From Halomonas sp. (GTDB taxonomy: Bacteria; Pseudomonadota; Gammaproteobacteria; Pseudomonadales; Halomonadaceae), in the NCBI RefSeq assembly GCF_017515565.1, contig NZ_JAFWFN010000004.1, positions 62,001 through 126,000 on the forward strand: a DNA stretch of 64,000 nucleotides, written 5' to 3'. The translations under genes were made by a program, and so were the position numbers. The notes beneath the pieces are model-generated. The model worked only from the letters and a program-made list of their open reading frames with translations, ran no database searches and was not told where the DNA came from. Below, one piece after another: positions 44,832 through 53,223 of the stretch (positions are counted from its first letter, which is position 1; the number at the start of each line of letters is the position of its first letter).

Positions 44832-46325
44832 ATGGATCACGATATTTTTTCAAGCAACGCAGAAGTAATTGCCAAAAACACAGATGATAATCAGCGGCTG
44901 GCTGACGCATTGAAGCGAGTGCAAGGTCTGGAGCCGCCGGTCAAGGTCAATCCTGTTGCAGAAAATAAAGGCATCATGCACCGCATGCGTCGAGCACAGC
45001 ATGATTTGCTTTCTGTTTGGCGGGAAAAGGACTACTCAATACGTACCTCGCGTATGAAACTGCTGAATCAGGATTACGTGCTATGTAACAGCCCTGATAC
45101 GGTGCGCCGAGTATTCCTTGAACAGCATGACAACTATGATCGTAAAAGCCCGCAAATGCGGCGTGCATTGACGCCCTTACTGGATGATGGGCTGTTTGTC
45201 AGCGATGGCGATTTGTGGCGTGAGCGCCGACGCCAGTGTGCTCCATCGCTAACCAACGCTTTGTTACCTGGTTTTTGTACCATCATGACCGCCTCGGCTG
45301 ATGAGACGGCCAAGCGGTGGGCCGAGCATCCACAGGATGCGCCCATTGATATGCTTACCGAGATGGCTCACTTAACGGCGCGTATCATTGGCCGAACGAT
45401 TTTTGGGGATGATACAACGGACGAAGAGGCGGAGCAGGTGGTGGCGGGCTTTACCGATTATCAGCGTCATTCTGAGCATTTGGATATGGCGAATATGCTG
45501 GGTTTGCCTTTTTTGAGTTTGCTAGGCAATCCGCTGCGAAGAGCCCGTACGCGTTACTCAGCAAAGCAAGTGCATGAAATTATCGACCGAATTATTGATC
45601 GCCATACCCAAAGATCAGGGCAGGGGCAGCATAGCCTAGTTGATAGCTTTATGGCGTCTATGAAAGAGGGCGAAGACAGTGGCTGTCCGATGGGGCGGAA
45701 AGCCGTGCGTAATGAAGCGATTGTCATGTTTATGGCAGGTCATGAAACGACCGCCAACGCGCTGGCATGGAGCTGGTACTTACTCGATTATGATCGGCAG
45801 GCCATGGCGCTGCTGCAGCAAGAGCTTGATGAGGTCCTTGGTGGTAGAGCGCCATGCTACGAAGATGTCGCCAAACTGCCCTATACAATGGCGGTATTTG
45901 AGGAAGCCATGCGGCTATATCCGCCGGTGCCCATGCTAAGTCGCCAAGCGCGAGGTGCTGATCAGATTCGTAATCGTGAGGTGCGCCCAGGGACCGTCTT
46001 GCTCGTCTCCCCATGGCTAATGCATCGGCATCGCAAACTATGGGATGCGCCTAACCATTTTGTTCCCGAGCGCTTTCTGCCGAAGGTTCCCCGTCCAGAT
46101 AAATTCACCTATCTCCCTTTCAGTGTGGGGCCCCGCGTTTGTTTGGGGAAACGCTTCGGACTTTACGAGGGGGTGCTCTGCTTGGCGACATTGGCACAAC
46201 ATTTCACGCCGACGTTGCTGCCTGAGCATCAGGTGGCTATTGAGTGCCGACTTACGTTGCGTCCCCAAGGAGGCCTGCCTATGACGTTGCAACCACGGAA
46301 ACCCTATGACAAGACCTGCCATTGA
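44832..46325 (+). CDS. Cytochrome P450 (CYP4-like class)
   Basis: 497 residues from ATG 44832 (MDHDIFSSNAEV); an ATG at 44805 would add nine. Oxygen-binding I-helix AGHETTANALAWSWYLL, K-helix EEAMRLYPP (ExxR), the PERF motif (FVPERFLP) and the heme-ligand loop FSVGPRVCLGKRFG are intact, so a functional mono-oxygenase is expected. The I-helix and WSWYLL resemble the CYP4/CYP102-like fatty-acid hydroxylases, but the substrate cannot be read. No membrane anchor or fused reductase, so it needs external ferredoxin and reductase. Overlaps the downstream acyltransferase by 20 bp. Confidence 0.93.
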   Translation: MDHDIFSSNAEVIAKNTDDNQRLADALKRVQGLEPPVKVNPVAENKGIMHRMRRAQHDLLSVWREKDYSIRTSRMKLLNQDYVLCNSPDTVRRVFLEQHDNYDRKSPQMRRALTPLLDDGLFVSDGDLWRERRRQCAPSLTNALLPGFCTIMTASADETAKRWAEHPQDAPIDMLTEMAHLTARIIGRTIFGDDTTDEEAEQVVAGFTDYQRHSEHLDMANMLGLPFLSLLGNPLRRARTRYSAKQVHEIIDRIIDRHTQRSGQGQHSLVDSFMASMKEGEDSGCPMGRKAVRNEAIVMFMAGHETTANALAWSWYLLDYDRQAMALLQQELDEVLGGRAPCYEDVAKLPYTMAVFEEAMRLYPPVPMLSRQARGADQIRNREVRPGTVLLVSPWLMHRHRKLWDAPNHFVPERFLPKVPRPDKFTYLPFSVGPRVCLGKRFGLYEGVLCLATLAQHFTPTLLPEHQVAIECRLTLRPQGGLPMTLQPRKPYDKTCH

Positions 46326-47181
46326 TCGTGATGCGCTGCTAGTTGCTGTCATGCAGGGGCTGCCGGTGTCGGCTGTCTCAGCCCTGGGGGCACGATTAGG
46401 AAGGCGTTATGCCAAGAAAGCCTTGCATAGACAGGCGCGCTGGGTTGAGCGTCTGGTGGGCAATCTTGAATTTCTAAATGATCGAACGCTGGAAACCGAT
46501 GAGCGCCGAGAACTGTTGATGGCTTATGGGGAGCAGATGGGGCGTGTCTATGCCGAGATCCCCGTTCTGCCGAGGTTAGTGCGTAGCCCTAAATTCCATA
46601 TCGCCAATGAAGAGGCCATCCAGTCACTGTCGGGGCCCTGCCTCATCGTTACCCCGCATTTGGCTAACTGGGAAACCGGGTTAGCTTTCTTGGGGCGAGC
46701 ATTGGATTCGCTATATGTACTCTACGAGCCAAGAGAGACCGAAGCTCGTATGGCGTTAGCCATGCGTGCGAGGCAGACGATAATGCCCCATGCTCACTTT
46801 ATCTCTACGGCACAGCCCCAGCCCATGCGGCAATTGATGAATGCCTTATCGCAGGGAGCCAGCGTATCAATCATGCCTGATGAGCCGGGCCCCAATGGTC
46901 ATATACCGGCGTTTGGGAAAGAGCCATTGGCACGAGGAAACCGTTGGATGGCCGCTAGGCTGGCCGCGAGTCAAGGTGCGCAAATCTTGCCGTTATGTGT
47001 GACGCGGCACCAGGGCGCTGAGATGACGTTGACAGTACATCCCCCGTTGCCGAGGGAGACACGTTTGACCAGTCGGGAGCAGGCCATTAGCTATTCGGAG
47101 CAAATGGATGCGTTGTTCGAAACCTGGATACGCCAAGCTCCAACGGACTGGTATTGGTTGAAGGATGTACGATTGTATTAA
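46306..47181 (+). CDS. LpxL/HtrB-family acyltransferase paired with the P450
   Basis: 291 residues of the lysophospholipid acyltransferase (LPLAT)/LpxL family. The catalytic H-x4-E motif is in TPHLANWETGLAF near residue 118, and the downstream MPDEPGPNG and FGKEPLARGNRW match the substrate-binding loop of LpxL/M. The N-terminus is only weakly hydrophobic, unlike standard lipid A enzymes with a clear anchor. A 20-bp overlap with the P450 indicates tight coupling. Together they may make and attach an oxidised acyl chain to a lipid; this is inference. Confidence 0.85.
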   Translation: MTRPAIDRDALLVAVMQGLPVSAVSALGARLGRRYAKKALHRQARWVERLVGNLEFLNDRTLETDERRELLMAYGEQMGRVYAEIPVLPRLVRSPKFHIANEEAIQSLSGPCLIVTPHLANWETGLAFLGRALDSLYVLYEPRETEARMALAMRARQTIMPHAHFISTAQPQPMRQLMNALSQGASVSIMPDEPGPNGHIPAFGKEPLARGNRWMAARLAASQGAQILPLCVTRHQGAEMTLTVHPPLPRETRLTSREQAISYSEQMDALFETWIRQAPTDWYWLKDVRLY

Positions 47182-47235
47182 CGCTAAGAGGGAGGGACAT
47201 TCGTGTTGACGATGCCCCCGCGACACACTTTCCTA

Positions 47236-47310
47236 TCAAGCGCTAAGCCAGAACCACCAGATAATTAGGCCAATCAGGCCGATCCCTATCAAGTTGATCA
47301 ATAGGCTCAT
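47236..47310 (-). CDS. 24-residue membrane micropeptide coupled to the copper ATPase
   Basis: ATG 47310 overlaps the copA stop by 4 bp (TTATGAG), with AAGGAGG well placed inside copA. The peptide begins [20 protein letters not shown] and ends WLSA, one full membrane helix. Its sequence resembles, from memory, the N-terminal anchor of membrane cupredoxin-domain proteins that follow copper ATPases, but no cupredoxin domain follows the stop. It may be a genuine small ATPase partner (compare KdpF, CcoS) or a truncated relic. Confidence 0.6.
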   Translation of the reverse strand: MSLLINLIGIGLIGLIIWWFWLSA

Positions 47311-49829
47311 AAGGCCTCCTTTTGGGCGGGTGTCCAAAGCCTTAAGCGGTTGGCGTTGCTGACCACAGTGATGGATGACAGTGACATCGCAATGCCGGCA
47401 ATGATGGGCGACAGCAGCATGCCGGTGAAGGGGTAAAGCACGCCTGCGGCAATTGGGATGCACAGCACGTTATAGCCAAAAGCGCCGACTAAGTTCTGCT
47501 TGATGTTGGTAAGCGTCGCCCGGCTTAACTCAATGGCGGTGGCCACACCGTGTAGCGAGCCGCGCATCAGGGTAATCCCGGCGCTCTCCATGGCAATGTC
47601 GGTGCCCTGTCCAATGGCAAAGCCCACGTTCGCACGGGCCAGCGCTGGGGCGTCGTTAATGCCGTCGCCTACCATGCCCACCACTTCCCCTGCCTTTTGA
47701 CGACGCTCAATTTCCGCGTGCTTGTCATCTGGCGTCATGCCTGCCTTAAACTCGCTAATGCCCACTTCCCGGGCCACCGCGGCGGCGGTGTGTTCATTAT
47801 CGCCGGTGAGCATCACGACGGTTAAGCCATCATCTTGCAAGCGTTTTACCGCTGCTGCCGCATCCGCGCGCAGCGGGTCGCTTACCCCAAATAGCGCGGC
47901 AAGCTCGCCGTTCACCGCGAGGTACACCAGCGAGCGGGCTTTGGCTTCCAACTGACGAACGCTCTGTTCAGCGGGTGAGAGGTTCACGCCTGCTTCTTCT
48001 AACAAGCGGGCATTGCCCAGCAGCAGGGTATCGCCTGCTTGGCTGGCGCCCCTTACACCGCCCCCGGTGACGCTCTCAAATGCTGTGAGCGTATCGGCGT
48101 GGGCGTGCTGTTCTTCGGCATAGGCCGTTAGCGCATTGGCCAGGGGGTGCTCCGAGCGGCTTTCCAATGCCACTACCCAGGCCAGCACTTGCGCAGTGTC
48201 GCTGTGAAGCATCGTTGCATCAGTAACGCGGGGTTTGCCCTCAGTGAGCGTACCGGTTTTATCAACCACGAGAGTGGTTAGGCGGCTGGCGGTCTGTAGC
48301 GCTTCGCCGGTGCGCACCAATACGCCGTTTTCGGCCGCTTTGCCCACCCCAATCATGGTGGAAATGGGTGTCGCCAGCCCCAGGGCACAGGGGCAGGCAA
48401 TAATCAGCACGGTGGTGGCGGTGACCAGCATGTGGATCACCACCGGCGCGGGGCCGAAGTTGTACCAGGCTAGCGCCGTCAGCACCGCAATGATCATGAC
48501 GCTTGGTACAAAAATGCCCGATATCTTATCGGCTAGCTCGCCAATAGGTGGGCGGGAGTTTTGCGCGCTGGCGACCTGTTCGGTAATGCGCCCCAAACGG
48601 GTATCGCTGCCCACCCGGGTGGCGCGATAAACCAAGCTGCCGTTGCCGTTAACCGTCCCTGCGCTAATTTCGTCGCCATTAGATTTATGCACGGGCAGCG
48701 GCTCGCCGGTGAGCATGGATTCGTCGATATAGCTTTGGCCCTCAACCACGAAGCCATCCACCGGCAGCCGCTCGCCGGGGCGTACGCGAACATGATCATC
48801 CAGAACCACCTCTTCAATGGGCACTTCCTGCTCTTTGCCATTGCGAATCACTCGGGCGGTTTTTTCCTGTAGGTCGAGCAAGCGTTTTAAGGCACTGCTG
48901 GTACGTCCGCGGGCGCGAAGCTCAAGGGCGTTACCTAACAGAATAAGCCCGATAATCATGGCTGACGCTTCAAAATAGATGCCGTGGGCTACCTCCGGCA
49001 GCCAGTGTGCAAACAGCACCACCGCCATAGAGTAGAGCCAAGCGGTGCCGGTGCCCATGGCCACGAGCGTGTCCATATTGGCTTGGTGGTGCTTAAACTG
49101 TTTCCAGGCGTTGGTAAAAAAGTGCCTCCCTGGAAAGGCCAGAATACCTAGGGTGAGTAACCCCACCACCAGCCAATAAATACGCCCAACGCCCATGGGG
49201 TGGGGGTGGTAGACAAACATGCTCAGCATCAGCGGTATGGCAAGGGCAAGCGACAGCGCGCTGCCCCTTAGGCGCTGACGGTAGGTAATGGCTTCTTGAG
49301 CTTCGCGGGTGCGTTCGGCCTCGCGCATATCCACAATGGGTTCAGCGTTATAGCCCGCTGCCGCCACGGCCTCGATCAGTGTGTCGCGCTCAGCGCTTCC
49401 CGAGACCTGGGCGGTGTGGGTGCCAAAACTCACCGAGGCTGCAGTGACGCCAGGGGTGTTAATAAGCGCCTTCTCGACGCTTTTTACGCAGCCAGCACAG
49501 GTCATGCCGCTAATCAGCAGGCGCAGTTGTCGTGTGTCAGCGGAAGAATCTTCAACCGCTTCGGAAGGGGTGGGTGCCTGCTCATTAGGTGCCGCAGTTT
49601 CAGCGGGTAATTCGCCGTGCGGGTAACCAGCTTCACTTAACACGCTATCCAGGGTGTCGCCATCCAGCAGGCTGTTAACCTCTAAACGTTTTTCTGCGGG
49701 AAACCCTGTCACGTCGGCGCTTGCGTCCTGGGCTTGAATAGCCTCACGCATACGTTTAACGCAGCCCTGGCAGTTCATGCCCGGCACGGTGCGGGTTAGC
49801 GTTTGTGGCTGCACGGTTTTGCGCTGCAT
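47307..49829 (-). CDS. copA: Copper-exporting P-type ATPase with two metal-binding domains
   Basis: 840 residues. Two N-terminal heavy-metal-associated domains: [15 protein letters not shown] (near residue 18) and [15 protein letters not shown] (near 108). The transmembrane metal site is [15 protein letters not shown] (CPC), phosphorylation [22 protein letters not shown], the ATP-binding HP in [11 protein letters not shown], and [39 protein letters not shown]. These assign it to the P1B-1 class exporting Cu(I) from the cytoplasm. Its start lies inside the end of the MerR regulator gene (34-bp overlap). Confidence 0.95.
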   Translation of the reverse strand: MQRKTVQPQTLTRTVPGMNCQGCVKRMREAIQAQDASADVTGFPAEKRLEVNSLLDGDTLDSVLSEAGYPHGELPAETAAPNEQAPTPSEAVEDSSADTRQLRLLISGMTCAGCVKSVEKALINTPGVTAASVSFGTHTAQVSGSAERDTLIEAVAAAGYNAEPIVDMREAERTREAQEAITYRQRLRGSALSLALAIPLMLSMFVYHPHPMGVGRIYWLVVGLLTLGILAFPGRHFFTNAWKQFKHHQANMDTLVAMGTGTAWLYSMAVVLFAHWLPEVAHGIYFEASAMIIGLILLGNALELRARGRTSSALKRLLDLQEKTARVIRNGKEQEVPIEEVVLDDHVRVRPGERLPVDGFVVEGQSYIDESMLTGEPLPVHKSNGDEISAGTVNGNGSLVYRATRVGSDTRLGRITEQVASAQNSRPPIGELADKISGIFVPSVMIIAVLTALAWYNFGPAPVVIHMLVTATTVLIIACPCALGLATPISTMIGVGKAAENGVLVRTGEALQTASRLTTLVVDKTGTLTEGKPRVTDATMLHSDTAQVLAWVVALESRSEHPLANALTAYAEEQHAHADTLTAFESVTGGGVRGASQAGDTLLLGNARLLEEAGVNLSPAEQSVRQLEAKARSLVYLAVNGELAALFGVSDPLRADAAAAVKRLQDDGLTVVMLTGDNEHTAAAVAREVGISEFKAGMTPDDKHAEIERRQKAGEVVGMVGDGINDAPALARANVGFAIGQGTDIAMESAGITLMRGSLHGVATAIELSRATLTNIKQNLVGAFGYNVLCIPIAAGVLYPFTGMLLSPIIAGIAMSLSSITVVSNANRLRLWTPAQKEAL

Positions 49830-50254
49830 GGTGCCTCCTCAGGAAAGCTTTCAATTAATTGGCATAGGCTGTGGCCGTCTGGCGTGCCGTCGGGCATCTC
49901 CTGCCAGCTTTCCAATGCCTGTTCCATACGCTGGGCAAGTGCCTCTAGTTCGGTAATGCGTGCGCGAATTTGCGGCAGACGGTTCGTGAGTAGGTCGCGC
50001 ACCAGCGGGCAAGGGGAGTCGCCTTGGTCAGCGTGGGCTAAAATGTCGCGAATTTCCGCCACGCTAAAACCGAGCTTGCGCGCCCGCTGGATAAACTGCA
50101 GGCGCTCAGCATCGGTGCTGGAATAGAGCTGATAACCATTGTCAGGATGGCGCGTTGGCGCCAAGAGGCCTTCGCGAGTGTAGTGACGCACTGTTTCAGC
50201 GGTAACGCCCCCGCGCTTGGCTAGCTCGCCAACTTTGATTGTGGCCGTTTGCAT
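49796..50254 (-). CDS. MerR-family heavy-metal-responsive regulator of the copper ATPase
   Basis: 152 residues. The DNA-binding winged helix is [40 protein letters not shown], followed by the coiled-coil dimer helix. Cysteines lie in [12 protein letters not shown] (near 80), [13 protein letters not shown] (near 132) and the tail [12 protein letters not shown]; the spacing is nearer to CadR/PbrR/ZntR-like members than to the CueR C-x7-C loop, so the sensed metal is uncertain. Context with CopA argues for copper. It heads the operon and probably controls itself and copA from one promoter. Confidence 0.88.
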   Translation of the reverse strand: MQTATIKVGELAKRGGVTAETVRHYTREGLLAPTRHPDNGYQLYSSTDAERLQFIQRARKLGFSVAEIRDILAHADQGDSPCPLVRDLLTNRLPQIRARITELEALAQRMEQALESWQEMPDGTPDGHSLCQLIESFPEEAPCSAKPCSHKR

Positions 50255-50285
50255 AACTCCCCCGCTTCCATAGTTGAGCTGGTTC

Positions 50286-50317
50286 AGTGTAAAACCTATG
50301 GGTTACCCATAGGTCAA
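50286..50317 (-). promoter_or_regulatory. MerR-type promoter of the copper operon
   Basis: On the minus strand a -35 TTGACC (50317-50312) and -10 TACACT (50291-50286) are 20 bp apart (or TTACAC at 19 bp). The spacer holds the arms ACCTATGGG and CCCATAGGT around TTA, a perfect inverted repeat (50294-50314). An over-long spacer filled by a palindrome starting ACC and ending GGT is the hallmark of MerR-activated promoters such as E. coli copA. Confidence 0.85.
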
Positions 50318-50332
50318 GCGACGTTCGGGCAC

Positions 50333-50349
50333 TTAGTCAAAATGACTAA
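50333..50349. promoter_or_regulatory. 17-bp palindrome between copper operon and fadL
   Basis: TTAGTCAAAATGACTAA: two perfect 7-bp arms around AAA, in the divergent gap, about 165 bp before the fadL start. Candidate operator for fadL; I cannot assign a regulator. It is outside the copper promoter. Confidence 0.5.
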
Positions 50350-50511
50350 AACACTGATTTAAAACAGGCGTACGACTAATGTATAAGTAAAAAACAAAAT
50401 AAAACGCTCGTTTGCCCTTGAACCAAACCAAGCATTGGGCGAAAACTAACGCGTAAGAACAACGAGGGTGGATGGCACTATCCACTGGATCATTGGGAAG
50501 AGAGGCCCACT

Positions 50512-51828
50512 ATGTATAATAACTTTAAAAAGCTCACTCTGACGGCTGCAATCGCAGCGGTAGCATTTGCCAGCCAAGCGAACGCAGGCGGGTACCAAAT
50601 CAACGAACAGAGCGTTAGCGGCCAGGGGTATGGGCATGCAGGCCGTAGCTCAAACGTTAACGATGCCACGATTGTTTACGGTAACCCGGCGGGTATGTCG
50701 TTCCTTGACCGTGCCCAAATTACGGCAGGTGCTACTTACCTAAACGTAAATAGTGATATCAAAAATGTAAATTATGAAACATTTGCCAATACACCTGATG
50801 GGCCGGCTGTAGGAGCTCTTGGTCCGGCAGCACCAGGAACAAATAATGGCGATATGGTGCCTGGCACAGCGATCCCCTTTGCTTTTTATGCTCATCCAGT
50901 AACGGATAAGCTAGCATTTGGTTTTGGGGTATATGCACCTTTTGGCTCAAAAACCGATTATGAAGATGATTTCCAAGGTCGCTATTTTGGTAACTACACG
51001 GAAGTGACAGTCATTAGTGCGCAACCTACTGTTTCTTATCGCTTTAACGATCAGTGGGCCGTAGGTTTAGGTATAACTTACAATCAAGTAGAAGGTGAGT
51101 TACATCGTCAGCTCCCATCAGAGGCTACTTTTAATCCTGATGCTGATATCGACTCTCGCGTTGATGGTGATGATGAAGCTTGGGGCTACAATCTGGGCGT
51201 GATCTATCGGCCAGTGCCTGAAACCACGCTCGGCCTAACCTACCGATCAAAAGTGGACTACACCCTGGAAGGTAACTTTAGTGCGACCGACCCAATGGGA
51301 AATGTGCTTGATGCCGATACAGCCAGCTTAGATTTGACTACTCCAGAAACGGTCAACTTCTCAGTTACACAGCAAATGAGTGATCGACTGAAGTTGATGT
51401 TTGGTGCTTCTTGGGTGCGCTGGAGCCAATTTGATCAAATTTTGGTAACCGATAGTCAAGGTGTTGAAATCACTAATGAGCAGCAGAACTACGCAAATGC
51501 ATGGGCGTTTGCGACAGGTGGCGAGTATCAGCTAACCAATACGTTAGCGCTGCGAACCGGTGTGACATTAGACTTTACACCGACTAATGATAATGACCGC
51601 AGTGTGCGTATACCCTCCGACGACCGACGTATTTTTTCATTGGGTGCAGGCTGGACACCAACACCTGATCTAACGCTCGATTTTGCTTACTCCTACCTGA
51701 CTGAGCGTGGAACCTTTGTTGAGCAAGAGCGCGATGACTTGCTACAAGGTGCTGGTGGTACCAGCTACTCAGCCGACTACAAAAACGAAGCCCATGGTTT
51801 CGGTGCCCAGCTTACCTACCGCTTCTAA
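50512..51828 (+). CDS. FadL/OmpP1/TodX-family outer-membrane transporter
   Basis: 438 residues. Signal peptide with cleavage after ASQANA. The mature N-terminus GGYQINEQSVSGQGYGHAGRSSNVNDATIVYGNPAGMSFLDRAQ (in sections) is the FadL hatch with the conserved NPAGM. The rest alternates as beta-strands and ends in an aromatic residue (LTYRF), as in outer-membrane barrels. Imports long-chain fatty acids or other hydrophobic molecules. The middle (about 50730-51500) is AT-richer with different codon choice than both ends of the gene, suggesting mosaic exchange in surface loops. Confidence 0.9.
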   Translation: MYNNFKKLTLTAAIAAVAFASQANAGGYQINEQSVSGQGYGHAGRSSNVNDATIVYGNPAGMSFLDRAQITAGATYLNVNSDIKNVNYETFANTPDGPAVGALGPAAPGTNNGDMVPGTAIPFAFYAHPVTDKLAFGFGVYAPFGSKTDYEDDFQGRYFGNYTEVTVISAQPTVSYRFNDQWAVGLGITYNQVEGELHRQLPSEATFNPDADIDSRVDGDDEAWGYNLGVIYRPVPETTLGLTYRSKVDYTLEGNFSATDPMGNVLDADTASLDLTTPETVNFSVTQQMSDRLKLMFGASWVRWSQFDQILVTDSQGVEITNEQQNYANAWAFATGGEYQLTNTLALRTGVTLDFTPTNDNDRSVRIPSDDRRIFSLGAGWTPTPDLTLDFAYSYLTERGTFVEQERDDLLQGAGGTSYSADYKNEAHGFGAQLTYRF

Positions 51829-51873
51829 CGGATAGGGCGTTAACACTTACTGATCGACTATCGTTAGTCACTG

Positions 51874-51896
51874 ACCCGGCCTCGGCCGGGTTTTTT
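51874..51896 (+). terminator. Rho-independent terminator of fadL
   Basis: ACCCGGC (51874-51880), loop CTCG, GCCGGGT (51885-51891), then TTTTTT (51891-51896). Confidence 0.93.
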
Positions 51897-51985
51897 GCTT
51901 TCAGCCGGGAATTTTGCAGGGGGGACTATCCACGCGGGGTGGGTGCGGTAAGCGCTAGGTTTCGTTACAATGCACCATAGAATTT

Positions 51986-52045
51986 CGCCGCTGGGCTGGC
52001 GGGTGCTGACGTTTAGAGTAATAGCGCGCAGTCGGCCCAGCGGCG
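51986..52045 (+). repeat. Long-range inverted repeat in the prfB leader
   Basis: CGCCGCTGGGC (51986-51996) and GCCCAGCGGCG (52035-52045) are perfect 11-bp inverted arms with 38 nt between, about 50 bp before the prfB start. In RNA this would be a stable stem, perhaps a leader structure. A candidate -10 (TACAAT) lies just upstream near 51966. Confidence 0.5.
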
Positions 52046-52091
52046 CCTGTCTCTTTTGAACCGTGCACTACTGACCAAGGCAAGGGCGTCC

Positions 52092-53190
52092 ATGTTGGAA
52101 ACTAACCCGATTCATAACCAGATCAAGGACCTGTCTGAGCGGACAGACGTTCTTAGGGGGTATCTTTGACTATGCCGAGCGTAAAGATCGGCTAGAAGAA
52201 GTTTCCCGCGAGCTTGAAGACCCCAACGTTTGGAACGACCCGGACTACGCCCAGAAGCTGGGTAAAGAGCGTGCTTCCCTTGAAGCCATTGTGGCGACCA
52301 TTGACGAACTCGATCAGGGCTTGGCTGATAGCCGCGACCTGTTAGAACTCGCCGAAATGGAAGAGGACGAAGGCACCGTTGAGGAAGTTCGCAGCGAACT
52401 TGATGGCCTGCAAGGCGCGCTAGAAAAGCTCGAGTTTCGCCGCATGTTTTCCGGCGAAATGGACGAGAACAACGCCTATCTGGATATTCAGTCGGGCTCT
52501 GGCGGTACCGAAGCGCAAGACTGGGCGAACATCCTGCTGCGCATGTACTTGCGTTGGGCAGAGAGCCACGGCTTCAAAGCAGAGATTATTGAAATTTCCG
52601 CAGGTGAAGTGGCGGGTATTAAATCCGCGTCGCTGCACATTCAAGGCGACTACGCCTTTGGCTGGCTGCGTACCGAAACCGGCGTTCACCGTTTAGTGCG
52701 TAAAAGTCCGTTTGACTCCGGCGGCCGTCGCCATACTTCCTTTGCGTCGGTGTTTTTGTCACCGGAAATCGACGACAGCTTTGAAGTTGAAATTAACCCT
52801 TCCGACCTGCGCGTGGACACCTACCGCTCCAGCGGTGCCGGCGGCCAGCACGTTAACACCACCGACTCTGCGGTGCGGATTACCCACGAACCTAGCGGTA
52901 TTGTCGTGGCGTGTCAGAACCAGCGTAGCCAACACGCCAACCGCGACTTCGCCATGAAACAGTTAAAAGCGAAGCTGTGGGAGCACGAAATGCAAAAGCG
53001 CAACACGGCTAAGCAGGAAGCAGAAGACTCCAAGGCCGACATTGGCTGGGGTAGCCAAATTCGCTCTTATGTATTGGACGATCAGCGTATCAAAGACCTG
53101 CGCACCGGCGTTCAGTCCAGCAACTGCGACAAAGTGCTCGACGGGGATATTGACCAGTTTATCGTCGCCAGCCTGAAGCAGGGTTTGTAA
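52092..53190 (+). CDS. prfB: Peptide chain release factor 2 (programmed +1 frameshift)
   Basis: The product is read from ATG 52092 through 25 codons to CTT, then +1 from GAC at 52168, giving 365 residues. Frame 0 ends at an in-frame TGA (52167-52169). The anticodon-like tripeptide SPF is in [15 protein letters not shown] and the catalytic GGQ in [18 protein letters not shown]. Releases peptides at UGA and UAA. The first ~50 bases contain the frameshift signal, so the gene must be annotated as a join (52092-52166, 52168-53190). lysS follows 33 bp later, as in E. coli. Confidence 0.97.
52155..52170 (+). promoter_or_regulatory. RF2 autoregulatory frameshift site
   Basis: AGGGGGTATCTTTGAC: an internal Shine-Dalgarno (AGGGGG), a slippery CTT and UGA followed by C, identical to the E. 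coli prfB signal as I know it. Low RF2 lets the ribosome shift +1 and make more RF2. Confidence 0.96.
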
Positions 53191-53223
53191 TTTTTTAGCG
53201 TTTGAACATGAATAGGGTGCCCG

